Below, piece after piece: positions 1-11,891 of a stretch of 64,000 bases of DNA. Position numbers and translations under genes: made by a program. This DNA comes from Manis javanica (taxonomy: Eukaryota; Chordata; Mammalia; Pholidota; Manidae). The notes beneath the pieces are model-generated. The model did not search any database and was not told the origin of the DNA. It was given only the letters and a program-made list of their open reading frames with translations. Every line of letters begins with the position of its first letter. The first letter of the stretch is position 1. The stretch is from the NCBI RefSeq assembly GCF_040802235.1, contig NC_133165.1, forward strand, positions 45,087,629-45,151,628, given 5' to 3'.

Positions 1-445
1 TGGGTGTTTTAGACAGTTGAGTTTGAGATGTCTTTGGCATCCAAGTGAAGTGTCCAGTAGACAGTTGGACATATTATTCTGGAGCTGGTGAGAGAAGTCC
101 AGACCAGAAGAAAATGTAGGATTTCCACATGTGGATGATTTTTCAATCCATGGTCCCGGATGAAATGATGTCAGAGGAGAACATGTAGTGAGTACTGAGA
201 GGCTACACTGAGAATCACTGTTTGGGTTGTAGAGGTGTGTGGCAGGAGGTGGCAATGAAGAGGTCTGTTGGGGCCAGATCACATGAAGCCTGGAATGTCA
301 GGCCAAATCCTGAAGACTATGGGACCCACTGAAAGATTCTAAGTAGGTGAGTAACAGGGTATGAGTGGAGTTCTAGAAAGATTGTTCTGACAGCCAAGTA
401 AAGAAGGTTTGGAGGTGGCTAATGCTAAGGTCCTTTCTGAAGTGT
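1..445 (-). repeat. Old LINE-2-like fragments, antisense
   Basis: Phrases such as the insertion-weight passage near 20-110 and the passage at 250-420 resemble, by eye, the reverse complement of the L2 body that is also present in the forward direction at 42.72-43.34 kb. The match is diverged and there is no open frame. This is an assignment from pattern memory and I cannot give a subfamily. Confidence 0.35.
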
Positions 446-945
446 ATCTGCATGTCTCTTGCCACTGGAGATTGCTCAGATGGATCCCTTTGCCTAGGAA
501 TACCCTCTCCTTGTTCATCAGGGCACAAAAGTGATGATTAAAAAGCCTGAGGTAATGTGACAGTAAACCCCTATCTCCCCTCCTCATTTTGTTGGGAGCC
601 ACACAAGTTGCATCTGGAAACTTTTCCCAGCCAGGTGCAGCGTGGGTGTGAGTGTGCATGGGCTGGTCCCTGAGGTTTTCATGAGTCTGTTTGGGCACCA
701 TGAGCCTTGATCCCAGAATGCTTTTGTTCACTGTGCTCTCTGTCAACCAGGCAACCGCCCATTCACACCTGTACGTTGTCCTCTCCTTACCCCCACACGT
801 GCCAAGGGAAGATGGGTTGAGTCTGGTTGAACATTCTAGTGCATCCTCTACACGGGTAGCACTGCACAGCAGGCATGGAGTCCTACCTAGAGGGTATCCA
901 CAGCCCATTTGGAGACATAAATAACTAAGGCATAATTTTAAAAGG
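446..945. other. No recognised feature
   Basis: This is unique-looking sequence. Overlapping open frames exist on both strands (for example 339-908 on the minus strand) but show no domain, no codon-like periodicity and no family resemblance. I read them as chance frames. Confidence 0.5.
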
Positions 946-1045
946 CAAGATTATTGATTATTTCTAGTTGGAGAAATCAGGGAAGGTCTCCAGAGAAGGT
1001 GGCATTTAAACTGAGCTTTGGGGTAGAGCGGGCTATTTTCTATTT
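946..1045 (-). repeat. Old L2-like fragment, antisense
   Basis: The words around 970-1020 (aggaaggtctccagagaagg-type phrase, then a 'ggcatttaaactgag' stretch) match the common antisense L2 phrase seen in many mammalian genomes. The fragment is short and diverged. Confidence 0.35.
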
Positions 1046-1779
1046 CACAAAAGGAATACTTGATTATTCAGGGGTAAAGAAGAAATTAAAAGAATTTCAA
1101 AGCCCCACTCACTCATATATTATTAACATTGTCAACACGACCATTATTGGTCACATATATATCCCATTAGGCGGACACTCCACGATCATTCCTCTTGCTC
1201 TTGGAATGATTCATTCTAAGCCTCATGACATTGGCTTGGGGCCTGTGCCTGGGAAGTGAGGACAGTAGCAACTTGGAAAGAAATGCAACTCAGGAATCAG
1301 TGCTTGAGCCCATCCACTCATTCTTTCCTTCAGAAAACATCATTAAGTAATGATGCCACCACATCCCAGGCACTGAGGGTATGATGATGTCAGGACATTG
1401 TTCGCATCCTGAAGACCTCAAGTCTAATAGAAAGGGAGTCACAAGTGAAAACCATTTATCATAGAACACACATAGGTGTCACCACAGAGGCACAGTGTGT
1501 ACAAGACGTGGTGCTGACATAGACCAAGGAGCTCCAGGTAGCTGAGGGCTTGGGAACAAATGAGCATACCAGGCAGGGCAATAGCAGTGAGAAGGGGGAG
1601 GGCTGAGGACATGTGTCAGAGGACGAAGTTCCCGTGGAGAACAGCTACACACTTCTTTGCCCACAAGCTGGAAAGCACATCTCACCTACTCTTAGGCTTC
1701 TGATGTTTCTTTTCCTGTTTTCCATTTCAAATATTTCCTTTCATCCATGGGGGGAGGGGTTTATGCTCTTTTCTAAAAA
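1046..1779. other. No recognised feature
   Basis: I recognise no repeat family or exon. The open frame at 1613-1945 runs into AT-rich sequence and looks incidental. Confidence 0.45.
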
Positions 1780-2256
1780 TCTTAACTTGCATGCTTCATT
1801 CATTCATTTTTTTTCTCTTTTTGACATTAAAGCATTTACTGCTGTTAATTTTACATCTGCAGATAGCTTTGAATGTATACTTTATAAAAATTATTTTCAA
1901 AATAGTCTGTTTTTTATTCTTAATTTACTTCTTGTCCCAAGGTAATTTGAGATGGTATTTATGTTTTTCAATTTCCAAGTAGTACATTTTATATCGTTAG
2001 TTGTATAGCATTTTGATAAGAGACCAAGTTCTAAAATTTCCACTTTTCCAAATTTACCAAAATATTCTATGTAGCTTTATTTATTGAATTTTGTCACTGT
2101 CCATTACACTTGACAAGAAGGTATACTATTCATTTTCCTATTTCCTACTATTTGTATGTTTGTATCTTCTATGTCCTTATCTATTTTTTGACTTCTTGTT
2201 CAGAAAATGTTAGAGTATTTCCAATAAAATTGTTTCTCATGTATTACTAAATATTT
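1780..2256 (-). repeat. Old, decayed L1-like sequence, antisense
   Basis: This AT-rich block has T-rich phrases similar to the reverse complement of an old L1 ORF2 endonuclease region (compare 33282-33972). It is the host sequence into which the L1 at 2269-6328 inserted. Divergence is high and the family is not certain. Confidence 0.35.
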
Positions 2257-2427
2257 CATCTCATGGATTTTTTTTGGTATCATTAATCTACAGTTACATG
2301 AGGAACATTGTTTACTAAGCTCCCCCCTTCACCAAGTACCCCCCACATGCCCCATTACAGTCACTGTAGATCAGCGTAGTAAGATGATGCAAAATCACTA
2401 CTTGTCTTCCCTGTGTTGCACAGCCCT

Positions 2428-4371
2428 CCCTGTGGATGTTGAATTTTGTCGAATGCTTTTTCAGTACCTATGGAGATGATCATGTGCATTTTGTCCTCCT
2501 TTTTGTTGATGTGGTGGATGATGTTGATGGATTTTTGAATGTTGTACCATCCTTGCATCCCTGGGGTGAATCCCACTTGGTCATGGTATATGATCCTTTT
2601 GATGTATTTTTTAATTCGTTTTGCTAATATTTTGTTGAGTATTTTTGCATCTATGTTCATCAGGGATATTGGTCTATAGTTTTCTTTTTTGGTGGGGTCT
2701 TTGCCTGGTTTGGTATTAGGGTGATGTTGGCTTCATAGAATGAGTTTGGGAGTATTCCCTCCTCTTCTATTTTTGGGAAAACTTTAAGGAGAATGGGTAT
2801 TACGTCTTCTCTGTATGTCTGATAAAATTCCGAGGTACATCCATCTGGCCCGGGGGTTTTGTTCTTAAAGTTCTCTAAAAACTTTAAGGAGAATGGGTAT
2901 TATGTCTTCTCTGTATGTCTGATAAAATTCCGAGGTACATCCATCTGGCCCGGGGGTTTTGTTCTTGGGTAGTTTTTGATTATGGCTTCAATTTCTTTGC
3001 TCGTAATTGGTTTGTTTAAATTTTGTGTTTCTTCCTTGGTCAGTCTTGGAAGGTTGTATTTTTCTAGGAAGTTGTCCATTTCTTCTAGGTTTTCCAGCTT
3101 TTAGCTTATAGGTTTTCATAGTAGTCTCTAATAATTCTTTGTATTTATGTGGGGTCTGTCATGATTTTTCATTTCTCATTTCTGATTCTGTTGATGTGTG
3201 TAGATTCTCTTTTTCTCTTAATAAGTCTGGCTAGGGGCTTATCCAGTTTGTTTATTTTCTTAAAGAACCAGCTCTTGGTTTCATTGATTTTTTCTATTGT
3301 TTTATTCTTCTCAATCTTATTTATTTCTTCTCTGATCTTTATTATGTCGCTTATTCTTCTGACTTTGGGCCTTATTTGTTCTTCTTTTTCCAATTTGAAT
3401 AATTGTGACTTTAGACTATTCATTTGGGATTGTTCTTTCTTCTTTAAATAGACCTGGAGTGCTATATATTTTCTCTTCGACCTGCTCTCGCTGCATCCCA
3501 CAGAAGTTGGGGCTTTGTGCTGCTGTTGTCGTTTGTCTCCATATATTGCTTGATCTCTATTTTAATTTGGTCATTGATCCATTGATTATTTAGGAGCATG
3601 TTGTTAAGCCTCCATGTGTTTGTGAGCCTTTTTGTTTTCTTTGTACAATTTATTTCTAGTTTTATACCTTTGTGGTCTGAGAAGTTGGTCGGTAGAATTT
3701 CAATCTTTTTGAATTTACTGAGGCTCTTTTTGTGGTGTAGTATGTGGTCTATTCTGGAAAATGTTCCATGTGCACTTGAGAAGAATGTGTATCCTGCTGC
3801 TTTTGGGTGTAGAGTTCTGTAGATGTCTGTTAGGTCTATCTGTTCTAGTGTGTTTTTCAATGCCTCTGTGTCTTCACTTATTTTCTGTCTGGTGTGAGTG
3901 GTGTGTTGAAGTCTCCTAGAACGCATGCATTGCATTCTATTTCCTCCTTTGATTCTATTTGTTAGTATTTGTTTCACATATGCTGGTGCTCCTCTATTGG
4001 GTGCATATATATTTACAATGGTGATATCCTCTTGTTGGACTGACCCCTTTATTATTATGTAATGTCCTTCTTTATCTCTTGTTACTTTCTTTGTTTTGAA
4101 GTGTATTTTCTGATACCAGTACTGCAACGCCTGCTTTTTTCTCCCTATTGTATGCATGAAAAATATTTTTCCATCCCTTGACTTTTAGTCTGTGTATGTC
4201 TTTGGGTTTGAGGTGAGTCTCTTGTAAGCAACATATAGGTGGATCTTGCTTTTTTATCCATTCTGTTACTCTGTATCTTTTAATTGGTGCATTCAGTTCA
4301 TTTACAATTAGGGTGATTTTTGAAAGATATGCACTTATTGCCATTGCAGGCTTTAGATACGTGGCTACCAA
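2428..4371 (-). pseudogene. L1 ORF2 remnant (endonuclease + part of RT), broken
   Basis: Family role: L1 ORF2p is the endonuclease and reverse transcriptase that nicks target DNA and copies L1 RNA at the nick. Read from about 4371 leftward, the frames give the endonuclease N-terminus (ITL.VNELNAPIKR, then QETHLKPKDIHR), then FSRIDHIL and FSDHKGIKLEIN, and the RT start ([22 protein letters not shown]...). Frameshifts and stops separate these pieces, so no full protein can be made. The sequence stops after AFDKIQHP, where it joins the 3' UTR. A local duplication at 2781-2966 adds a further disruption. Confidence 0.9.
2781..2966. repeat. Local tandem duplication inside L1 ORF2 (86 bp + 14 bp spacer)
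   Basis: Positions 2781-2866 recur at 2881-2966 with a single visible change (tacgtc versus tatgtc). The unit period is 100 bp. Other L1 copies in the window carry this part of ORF2 once, so the duplication is private to this copy. Confidence 0.93.
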
Positions 4372-4639
4372 GGTTCAAGGGTAGCTTCTTTACTATCTAA
4401 CCGTGTAACTTAACTTGCTTATTAAGCTATTATAAACACAGTCTGATGATTCATTATTTCCCTCCCTTCTTATTTCTCCTCCTCCATTCTTTATATGTTA
4501 GGTGTATTAATCTGTACGCTTTTGTGTTTCCTTTGACTGCTTTTGTGTATAGTTGATTTTATTTTTTGCCTTTAGTTAGTATTTGGTTGGTCTGCTTTCT
4601 TTGCTGTGATAATTGTTTAATCCCTCCTTCATATTTAAA

Positions 4640-5369
4640 TGATGATCATGCTGGATACAGTATTCTTGGTTCAAGGTCCTTCTGTTTCATTGCATTAAAT
4701 ATATCATGCCACTCTCTTCTGGCCTGTAAGGTTTCTGTTGAGAATTCTGATGATAGCCTGGTGCATTTTCCTTTGTAGAAGACCTTTTTTCTCTCTCTGG
4801 TTGCCTTTAATACTCTGTCCTTGTCTTTGATCTTTGTCATTTTATTTATGATATGTCTTGGTGTCATCCTCCTTGGGTCCCTTGTGTTGGGAGATCTGTG
4901 GTCCTCCATGGTCTGAGAGACTATTTCCTCCCCCAGTTTGGGGGAGTTTTCAGCAATTATTTCTTCAAATACACTTTCTATCCCTTTTTCTGTCTTCTTT
5001 TTCTTCTGGTACTCCTATAACGCAAATATTGTTCTGTTTGGATTGGTCATACAGTTCTCTTAATATTCTTTCATTCCTGGAGATCCTTTTATCTCTCTGC
5101 CTCAGCTTCTCTGTATTCCTGTTCTCTCATTTCTATTCCATTAACGGTCTCTTGCACCTCATCCAGTCTGTCTTAAGTCCTTCCAGAGATTGTTTTATTT
5201 CTGTTTTCTCCCTCCTAACTTGATCCTTTAGCTCTGGCGTATTTCTCTGCAGGTCCATCAGCATGGTTATGACCTTTATTTTAAATTCTTTTTCAGGAAG
5301 ATTGGTTAAATCTCTCTCTCCAGGCCCTTTCTCAGGGGTTGTCTGGGTAATTCTGGACTGCCTTTTCAT
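4640..5369 (-). pseudogene. L1 ORF1 remnant, broken
   Basis: Family role: ORF1p is the trimeric RNA-binding chaperone of the L1 particle. The start is ATG at 5369 (MKRQ...RITQTTPEKG), lacking the few residues KNLVQS present in the L1 at 21174. The coiled-coil segment (EKEFKIKVITMLMDLQRNTPELKDQ) is followed by frame breaks. The C-terminal domain (SSEFSTETLQARREWHDIFNAMKQKDLEPRILYPA, split here by decay) then ends at a stop where the copy at 27.5 kb has CGA, consistent with CpG decay. Confidence 0.88.
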
Positions 5370-6404
5370 GGCAATAGAGGTAGTTGTAGGCAGGTGGCAT
5401 GTTTGTCAGCTGGGAGAACAAAGTCCCTTCCTGCTTCCTAGTCACCCTGCCCCTCTCTGCTGCCTGTGTCGGTTCCCCACACACCGGGAGCAACCTTCAG
5501 GATAGCCCTGAGCCCTGAGGGGAGAGGCAGGCACACCAGGTGTGCTCTCCTGAGAGAATGGCAGCCCTTCGCACCCTGACCTGGCTTCCTCTGCCTGTGC
5601 TAGGCAGCCACATGCCATCGGCTGCCCCTGGGTCTGGCCTGGGTGGCTCTGTGCTGGGAGGAGACTTTGGGCAGCTGCTGTGGGTGTGGCTGCTCTCAGG
5701 ATGCTCCACCACTGTAGCAGAGCTGTGCCAGAGGGGGAATGAATGGCAGGCTGTTTATTGCCATGAGGGACTTCAGAGCTGCGCTGCCTCTCAGGGGGCT
5801 GGGGTGCCCAAAGCTCCTCAGAATTCCCAGACTGCTGGGCTGAGTGTGCTGGGACAATTCCATCCAGCTGTGAGGCCCCTGTCCCTTCAAGACTTTCAAA
5901 AAGCACTCGTTTTTCTTTTGTCGCAGGGGAGCTGGCTGTGGAGACCCGCTCGCAGATTCTACTTTTCCGTTTCCCTAATATCCAGCACACCATGCAATGT
6001 ATGTCTGCATTCCCAGTGCAGATTACTAGGGCTGGTTATTTAGCAGTCCTGTGCTTCCACTCCCTCCCCACTCTGACTCCTTTCCTTCCACTGGGGAGCT
6101 GGGGTGGGGGGAGCCCCCGGGTCCTACCGGGCCGCAGCTTTTATCTTACCCCCTTCATGAGATGCTGAGTTCTTGAAGATGTAGATATGGCCTGGCTGTT
6201 GTACTGTATCCTATGGACTGGACTGTGTTTTAGGTGTAATTGTATTTGTTGTATTTTCAAAAATATATATGGTTTTGGGAGGAGATTTCCACTGCCCTAC
6301 TCACACTGCCATGTTGGCTCCTCCCTCCCATCTCATGGATCTTTATTATTTAACACATGAGAAAGTAAACCCCTTCACTGTTAATTATACCTTTTGGAGA
6401 ATGA

Positions 6405-6610
6405 GGTTCAGAGCTCACATTCTGGAGTCAAGACAGATGGGATTCAAACTGCAGCTCCACCATTTATCAGCTTAGATTTCTTATCCATATAATGGAGATG
6501 ACAATATTGCCCTTGTTTAGTTGTTGGATTAAATGAGATGATGAATGTAAAGCATTTAGAATGCTGCTTGGCATTCAGTCAGTGCCCGATAAAGCTAGAA
6601 TTCACCATTA
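6405..6610 (+). repeat. MIR SINE
   Basis: An old tRNA-derived SINE. The 'gattcaaactgcagctcc' phrase (tRNA-like part), the 'atccatataatggagatgac' phrase (core) and the 'aaagcatttagaatgctgc' tail appear in MIR order. Confidence 0.75.
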
Positions 6611-7904
6611 AGATCATTGTTACCTTGCCTCACTCACTATTACTACTGGCTTTTGAGGTTTCTGCTGTAGAGACAGAGAAAAGGTCTTTAGGAACTTTGT
6701 TCTTTTTTGCAATCCAGTACACATTTGATGAACAGAATGCTTCACATAGAATACTGTAAGTGATTGTGAAAAACAGGAAGGAAAAAATGGCTGACAGCTT
6801 CCCAGCATGCAAATACATAGTAACACACTTTAGTTTTGATGGCGGAATCACTGGGTCAGCCATGCATTGGCATGTATTAGAGGCACACTCTAATTTTGTA
6901 GGGGATAGGGGTGAACAGCAGGTGGGATGGGAGGAAGAGAGAGCCCAACCTTTCCCTAGAGGTTGTATCAAACACCATGCCTCCACCATCCCCCCAGACC
7001 CTCAGATCCCTTTTACCAGCACTGTGATCCTGGATTCTGTAATGTTTCCTTACCACTGGCTTATACCCTCAACCTTCAGAGGCTTGCTCTTGGACACTAG
7101 AGGTGCTTCATCTATGGGAACTTTTATGTCCCCCCACCCTCCCTTCCCCAGAGGGTCTTATAGCCAATGATGGGTGTCTGAGTACAAAAGCCCAGCACTT
7201 TTGCCTGAAGTAGGACAAACTCTAAAGTGCTGTTTATACTCCAGAGCTGCTCACACCCTTGGTAGGCTTTTTTCCACACTTGCTAAACTGCATTCTTTAC
7301 TCCCTTACTGGTTTTTCCTGGGAATACTGCTCTAAAATATCACTTGTATTTCAGTCCTTGACTCAGGTTTAGTTTCTGAGAGAATATGACCTAAGACAGT
7401 TTCACTCCTTCTTGACAGGAGGGATTCTTATATAGAGAGAGCATAGTAGTCAGTTTGTCACTTTGATTGGAAGGGACATAAACCCAAGAAGTACTAGCTT
7501 AGACAAGAATGGGGGACTTAGAAGGATTCTGGGGTATCTCAAGTAATCACAAGAAAGGGGTACACCTGGGCCAGAGAGGCATCTGAAATTGGAGCATTCT
7601 CTTCCCAACTTTATGATTCACTCATGTCTGCTTTATCCTCGGAGCAGTATTTCCAAATAGTTGGAAACAAGGCTGCAAACAGCATCTCTGTCTACTTTCC
7701 TCAGGTCTAGCTCTGGTTTGTCCAACTTGGGTCCAAATGGCCACAACTAGGGCAAAAGAGTCAGCACAGTTGAGGTGATTCCTGACGAAGCTCCATGAAT
7801 CTGTTCTATCCTATGAAGGAGGGGTTGTGGCAGAAGGAAGGAAGGGTGCTGGACAGTGACAAGCTGATGCCCACTGCATAGTTCTTTTGATGAACAGGGC
7901 AGTG
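6611..7904. other. No recognised feature
   Basis: This is unique-looking sequence without CpG enrichment. Frames at 6760-7170 (plus) and 6630-6989 (minus) overlap each other and show no domain. I see no recognisable repeat. Confidence 0.45.
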
Positions 7905-8385
7905 AACTTAAAAAGGCATATGGCTTACTTGCACAGCAGGATTTGCAGCAGCACTACTTACAGATGCCAAAAGGGGGAAACAACTCAAATGCCCATCAGC
8001 AGATGAATGGATAAATTAAATGGGATTTATACACACAATGGATGTTATTTGGCCTCAAAAAGGAAAGAAATTCTGACACATGCTACAACATGAAGGAACC
8101 TTGAGGACATTATGTGAAATAAGCCAGTTACAAAAATACAAATATTGTATAATTCTATTTATATGTGGTACCTAGAACAGGCAAATCCATACAGGCAAAA
8201 AGTAGAATAGAGGTTACCAGGGGATGGTGGAAAGGGGAATGGGAGTTACTGTTTAGTGAGTACAGAATTTCCACTTGAGATGATGAATAATTTCTCAAAA
8301 TGGATAGTGGTGATGATTGCACATCTGTGAATATATTTAATGTCAGTGAATTGTACTTAAAAAGGGCTATAATGGTGATTTTCCA
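7905..8385 (+). mobile_element. Old L1 3' end fragment
   Basis: The ORF2 C-terminal tail, with phrases equivalent to AALFTDAKRGNNSNAHQQMNG and the typical 'cctcaaaaaggaaagaaatt', is followed by an old L1 3' UTR (phrases around 8200-8370: ttaccaggggatgg, gtgatgattgcacatctg). It is strongly decayed, of mammal-wide L1M type. Confidence 0.8.
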
Positions 8386-8790
8386 GGTTTCCCCAGAGAA
8401 ACAGAACCAATAGGATGGATATATATATAAGGAGATTTAGGTAACACATTGGCTTGTGCAGTCATGGAGACTGAGAAGTCCAGGCCCAGGAGAACTGAGG
8501 TGTAAGTTCCAGTCTGAGTCTGAGAACAAAAGAAGGAGAGGACCAATGTCCCAATTCAAAGACAGTGAGGCAGAGAGAATTGTTTCTTATTCAGCCTTTT
8601 ATTCTATTCAGGTCTTCAATGGGTTGGATGAGGCCTACCCACACTGGGTAGGGAAATCTGCTTTATTCAGTTCCCTAACTCAGATGTAATCTCATCCAGA
8701 AACAACCTCACAGACACATCCAGAAATAATGTTTAACCAAAGACCTGAGCACCCCATGACCAATATTATATAATGTATATTTTACCACAA
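8386..8790. repeat. Mammal-wide interspersed repeat, class not certain
   Basis: The order is 'ccccagagaaacagaacca', a short TA run at 8420-8429, a 'ggagactgagaagtcc' phrase and 'gttggatgaggcctaccc', then 'aaataatgtttaaccaaa'. This is a widespread mammalian repeat pattern that I recognise but cannot name securely. Confidence 0.55.
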
Positions 8791-9712
8791 TAAAAAACAA
8801 AGGCATTGGCGTGACTTTCACCCATGGCCAAAATAGAGTAACTGGGATGACATTACCCTCCTGCCCAGGACAAAAAAAAAAGACTAAATACATGAAACAA
8901 TGATTTTGAAGACACCAGACATAAGACAGTGAAGGATAGTGATCCCTGTAAGATGGAAATAGCATGAGTTTGAAACAGCCCCAGCCTATTGCATTGAGAG
9001 TTTCCAAGATGCAGCACAGGCAGGGGGAAGGTAGAGCCTGGTGGACTCTGCATTGAGAAGATAGACCTCAGAGTCCAAGAAAACCAAGGCATATAGAGTT
9101 CACAGGGAAGACTACCTGGGATGAGAAAGCTGTACACAGAGAGAACTCTAAAGAGCTGCAGAAGACTTCCCTTGAGTATTAGGTGTATGAGTATGAAGAA
9201 AGTACATGACACCAGAGAAAGAACTGTGTGAAAGTATTAGTTAGAATAGTGCCTGGAATTCATATAGGATGGTAATGGTCCCTGCTGCCATCCATCCATC
9301 CCAGTGAGCTCATACATTATGAAGGAGTTGGCAAAGTACTTAAAGGTCTTGCCTCTACCATAGGGAATAATTAGCCTTAGACTGAGCACTGTTCTGGGCC
9401 TGCCTAACAAATCATAAAAGTAACACATGTCCAAGTAATTTCACTATATCCTAGATCAAAGTGCAAGATTTATATGAATAAAAAATATCCAACAACAAAG
9501 ATGGTAAAACTTACAATGTCTGGCATCCAATAAAAGATTACCAGTTATGCAAAGGGGCAGGAAAACATACTGAGAAGAATAACCAATGAATTATTGAAAG
9601 TGACCCAGAACTGGAAGAAATTTTAGAATTAGAGTGACATTAAAATAGTAATTATAACTGAGCTAAATATGTTGAAAAAGTTAAGAGAGACACAGAAGAA
9701 TAGAAAACTGAT
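8791..9712 (+). mobile_element. Old L1 5' region fragment
   Basis: Around 9460-9710 there are decayed phrases of the start of an old L1 ORF1 (lists of aaaa-rich codons, 'gttataactgagctaaatatgttgaaaaagttaag'-like wording). It ends abruptly where the younger L1 at 9713 begins. No frame is open. Confidence 0.5.
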
Positions 9713-10903
9713 TAAAGATGGTGGCATGAGAGGTGAGAGAGAGGCCTCCTTCCAAAACCACATATAATATGAAAATAATTAATACAACTAATCCTGAAAG
9801 AGCAACAGGAAAGAGGGCTGCACCATACTGCATACACCTGGAGGAAAGAATAAGCCTCATGGAACAGGGTAATGTACTAAAGCCATGGCCCGGTGAGACC
9901 CAAGCCTTCCCCCATCCCAGCTCACTGGCAGGAAGAAAAGAAACGGAGTGGGGAGTGAGTGGAGGCCTGGGACTGCTGAATACCTAACTCCAGAGATCTG
10001 CTCTGGGAACACAAACCTACATTTCATGGTGTTCTCATTGATGAGAGGGATTGGAAAGCTAAGACAAGCAGAATACCTGGGGAGACTGAGATTCCAGCTG
10101 CTTGTGGAAAACAGGTATCCATATCTGGCTGCTCTGGGACAAAAGAAAGATGGGCAGTCTGAGAGACTTCCTAACAGTGAGAGGGCTGCTAAAGAGCAAG
10201 GATTGCACAGACCTTACTGCTCAGGAGAAAGGATAGGTAGACAAAATTGTCCAGGTGCACTCTCTTCAGCAGGTTGGGAACTTTCACGATCTTCTGGCAC
10301 CCCAGTGCCCTGGCTGGCTTTGCAGCTCCAAGGCCCTCCTCCATTATATGCAGCCTGCTACGCCTTTCTCCCAACCAGCCCCACCTGGCTCACAAACCAG
10401 CAAACCCTACCCTGGTGTTAGGCCAACCAGAGGGGAGCCCCACCTATAGCAGCTACAAACGCAAAGCATAGAGGCTTATACCTGTGTGCTCAGCCCACTA
10501 GATCAGGCAGTGGAGGCAGGCATAGCAGCCAGGGAAACGGAAACAGCTCTTTCTTCCCCCCAGGCACCAACACCGCTCCTCTGTGACCCCTGACATTGCT
10601 CCAGGGGCTGAGCAGCTCCACAGAGTAGAGCTTCTGGGCACTAGAGGGTGCCACATACAAATATGAAGTGTCAAAGGAACTTGGTTCAAAGCAAAATTAT
10701 GAATACACCTGAGAAAGATTCAAATGAAATTGACCTCAAGAATCTTCCTGAAAGAGATTTCAAAATAAAAATCATAAACATGCTCATGGAGGTACAGAAA
10801 AATATTCAAGAATTCAGGAATGAATTCCGGTCGGAGATCCAATCATTATGGAACACAGTATCAGAAATGAAACACACAATGGAAGGTTTTAAAAGCAGAT
10901 TAG
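9713..10903 (+). mobile_element. L1 5' portion only (5' UTR + start of ORF1)
   Basis: It starts with a decayed AAGATGGTGGCATGAG 5' end and runs through a 5' UTR to an ORF1 start at 10663 (KCQRNLVQSK...TPEKDSNEIDLKNLPERDFKIKIINMLMEVQKN...). It stops at the codons for GFKSRLE, where the next L1 begins at 10904 in the same orientation. Its 3' remainder is not found after the next L1, so it was lost or is rearranged. Confidence 0.85.
10663..10903 (+). pseudogene. L1 ORF1 N-terminus, truncated
   Basis: About 80 codons of ORF1 are present: a leading basic segment, then the predicted coiled coil (FKIKIINMLMEVQKNIQEFRNEFRSEIQSLWNTVSEMKHTMEGFKSRLE). The RNA-binding and C-terminal domains are absent because the next L1 interrupts it. 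The element is about as old as the neighbouring L1. Confidence 0.8.
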
Positions 10904-11891
10904 AGAGGGAGGGGCTCAAGATGGTGGCATGAGTAGGGCAGCAGAAATATCCTCCCAAAACCATATGTATTTTTGAAAATACAACAAACACAACTATTCC
11001 TAAAACAGAGACCAGAGGATACAGTACAACAGCCACGCTACATCTACATCTGCAAGAACTCAACATCTCATGAAGGGGGTAAGATACGAAGCCGTGACCC
11101 GGCGGGACCTGAGCACTCCCCCCACCCTAGCTCATTGGTGGGAGGAAAGAAGTCAGAGTGGGGAGGGAGTGGAAGCACAGGACTACTAAATAACCAGCCC
11201 TAGTAATCTGCACCAGGAGCACAGACACACATTGCATGGTGTGCTGGATATTAGAGAAATAGAAGGGTAGGGTCTGAGATGGAGACTATGAGCAGGTCCC
11301 CATAGCCGGCCTACCTGGCACAAGAGAAAAGCAGGTACTTTTTAAAAGTCTTAAAGGGACAAGGGCTCAACAGCTAAACAAAATCGTCCCAGCACATTCA
11401 GCCCAGAGGCTGGGAATCTTGAGGAACTTCAGGCACCCTAACCCCCTAGGGGTTAAACAGCCCCGAAGCTTCTCAGTGATAAGCAGCCTGCCATTTGTTT
11501 CCTCCGGCCAGCGCTGAAAGCAGACTGGCTGACACATCACAGCTTCAGAGCAGCCTGAGAGGCCCCACTCACAGCAACCACACAGAGTCTCCTCCCAGTG
11601 TGCAGAAACCAGGACAGGCAGTGGAGGCCAGAACAAGGTCTGGAAGGGATGAAGGGTTGCTGTTCTTGTAAGAGAACACACCCAGGTGCAGCTGCGACTC
11701 CCCACAGTGCACTAGGCTATCCTGAGGGTCGCCCCACCCACAGCAGCTCAGGAGATTATCCCAGAGGCTGCTCCCTGTGTGTGGGTAACCAGCACAGGCA
11801 GCAGAGAAAAGCAAGGTGACCAACAAGCAGGAAGGGATTTTGTTCTCCCAGCTGACACACACGCCACCTGCCTGCAACCACTTCTAATGCC

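Larger units (their letters stand above)
2269..6328 (-). mobile_element. L1 with both ends, internally deleted, perfect TSD
   Basis: The element reads right to left. Its 5' end lies at about 6328, where the reverse complement gives the GGAGCCAACATGGCAGTG-type 5' UTR start. ORF1 follows, then ORF2, and its 3' end is at 2269 with an A-tail seen as a T run at 2268-2275. The flanks are identical 12-mers, CATCTCATGGAT, at 2257-2268 and 6329-6340, so this is one L1-mediated insertion. At about 2427 the reverse-transcriptase region of ORF2 joins directly to the 3' UTR. The total is about 4.06 kb instead of about 6.3 kb. The rest of ORF2, including the FADD catalytic box and the C-terminus, is missing. 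Confidence 0.93.

Noticed and set aside
5442..5993. Minus-strand 183-codon frame as a host gene
   Set aside because: It lies wholly in the GC-rich 5' UTR of the antisense L1 and has a matching frame on the other strand; no domain.
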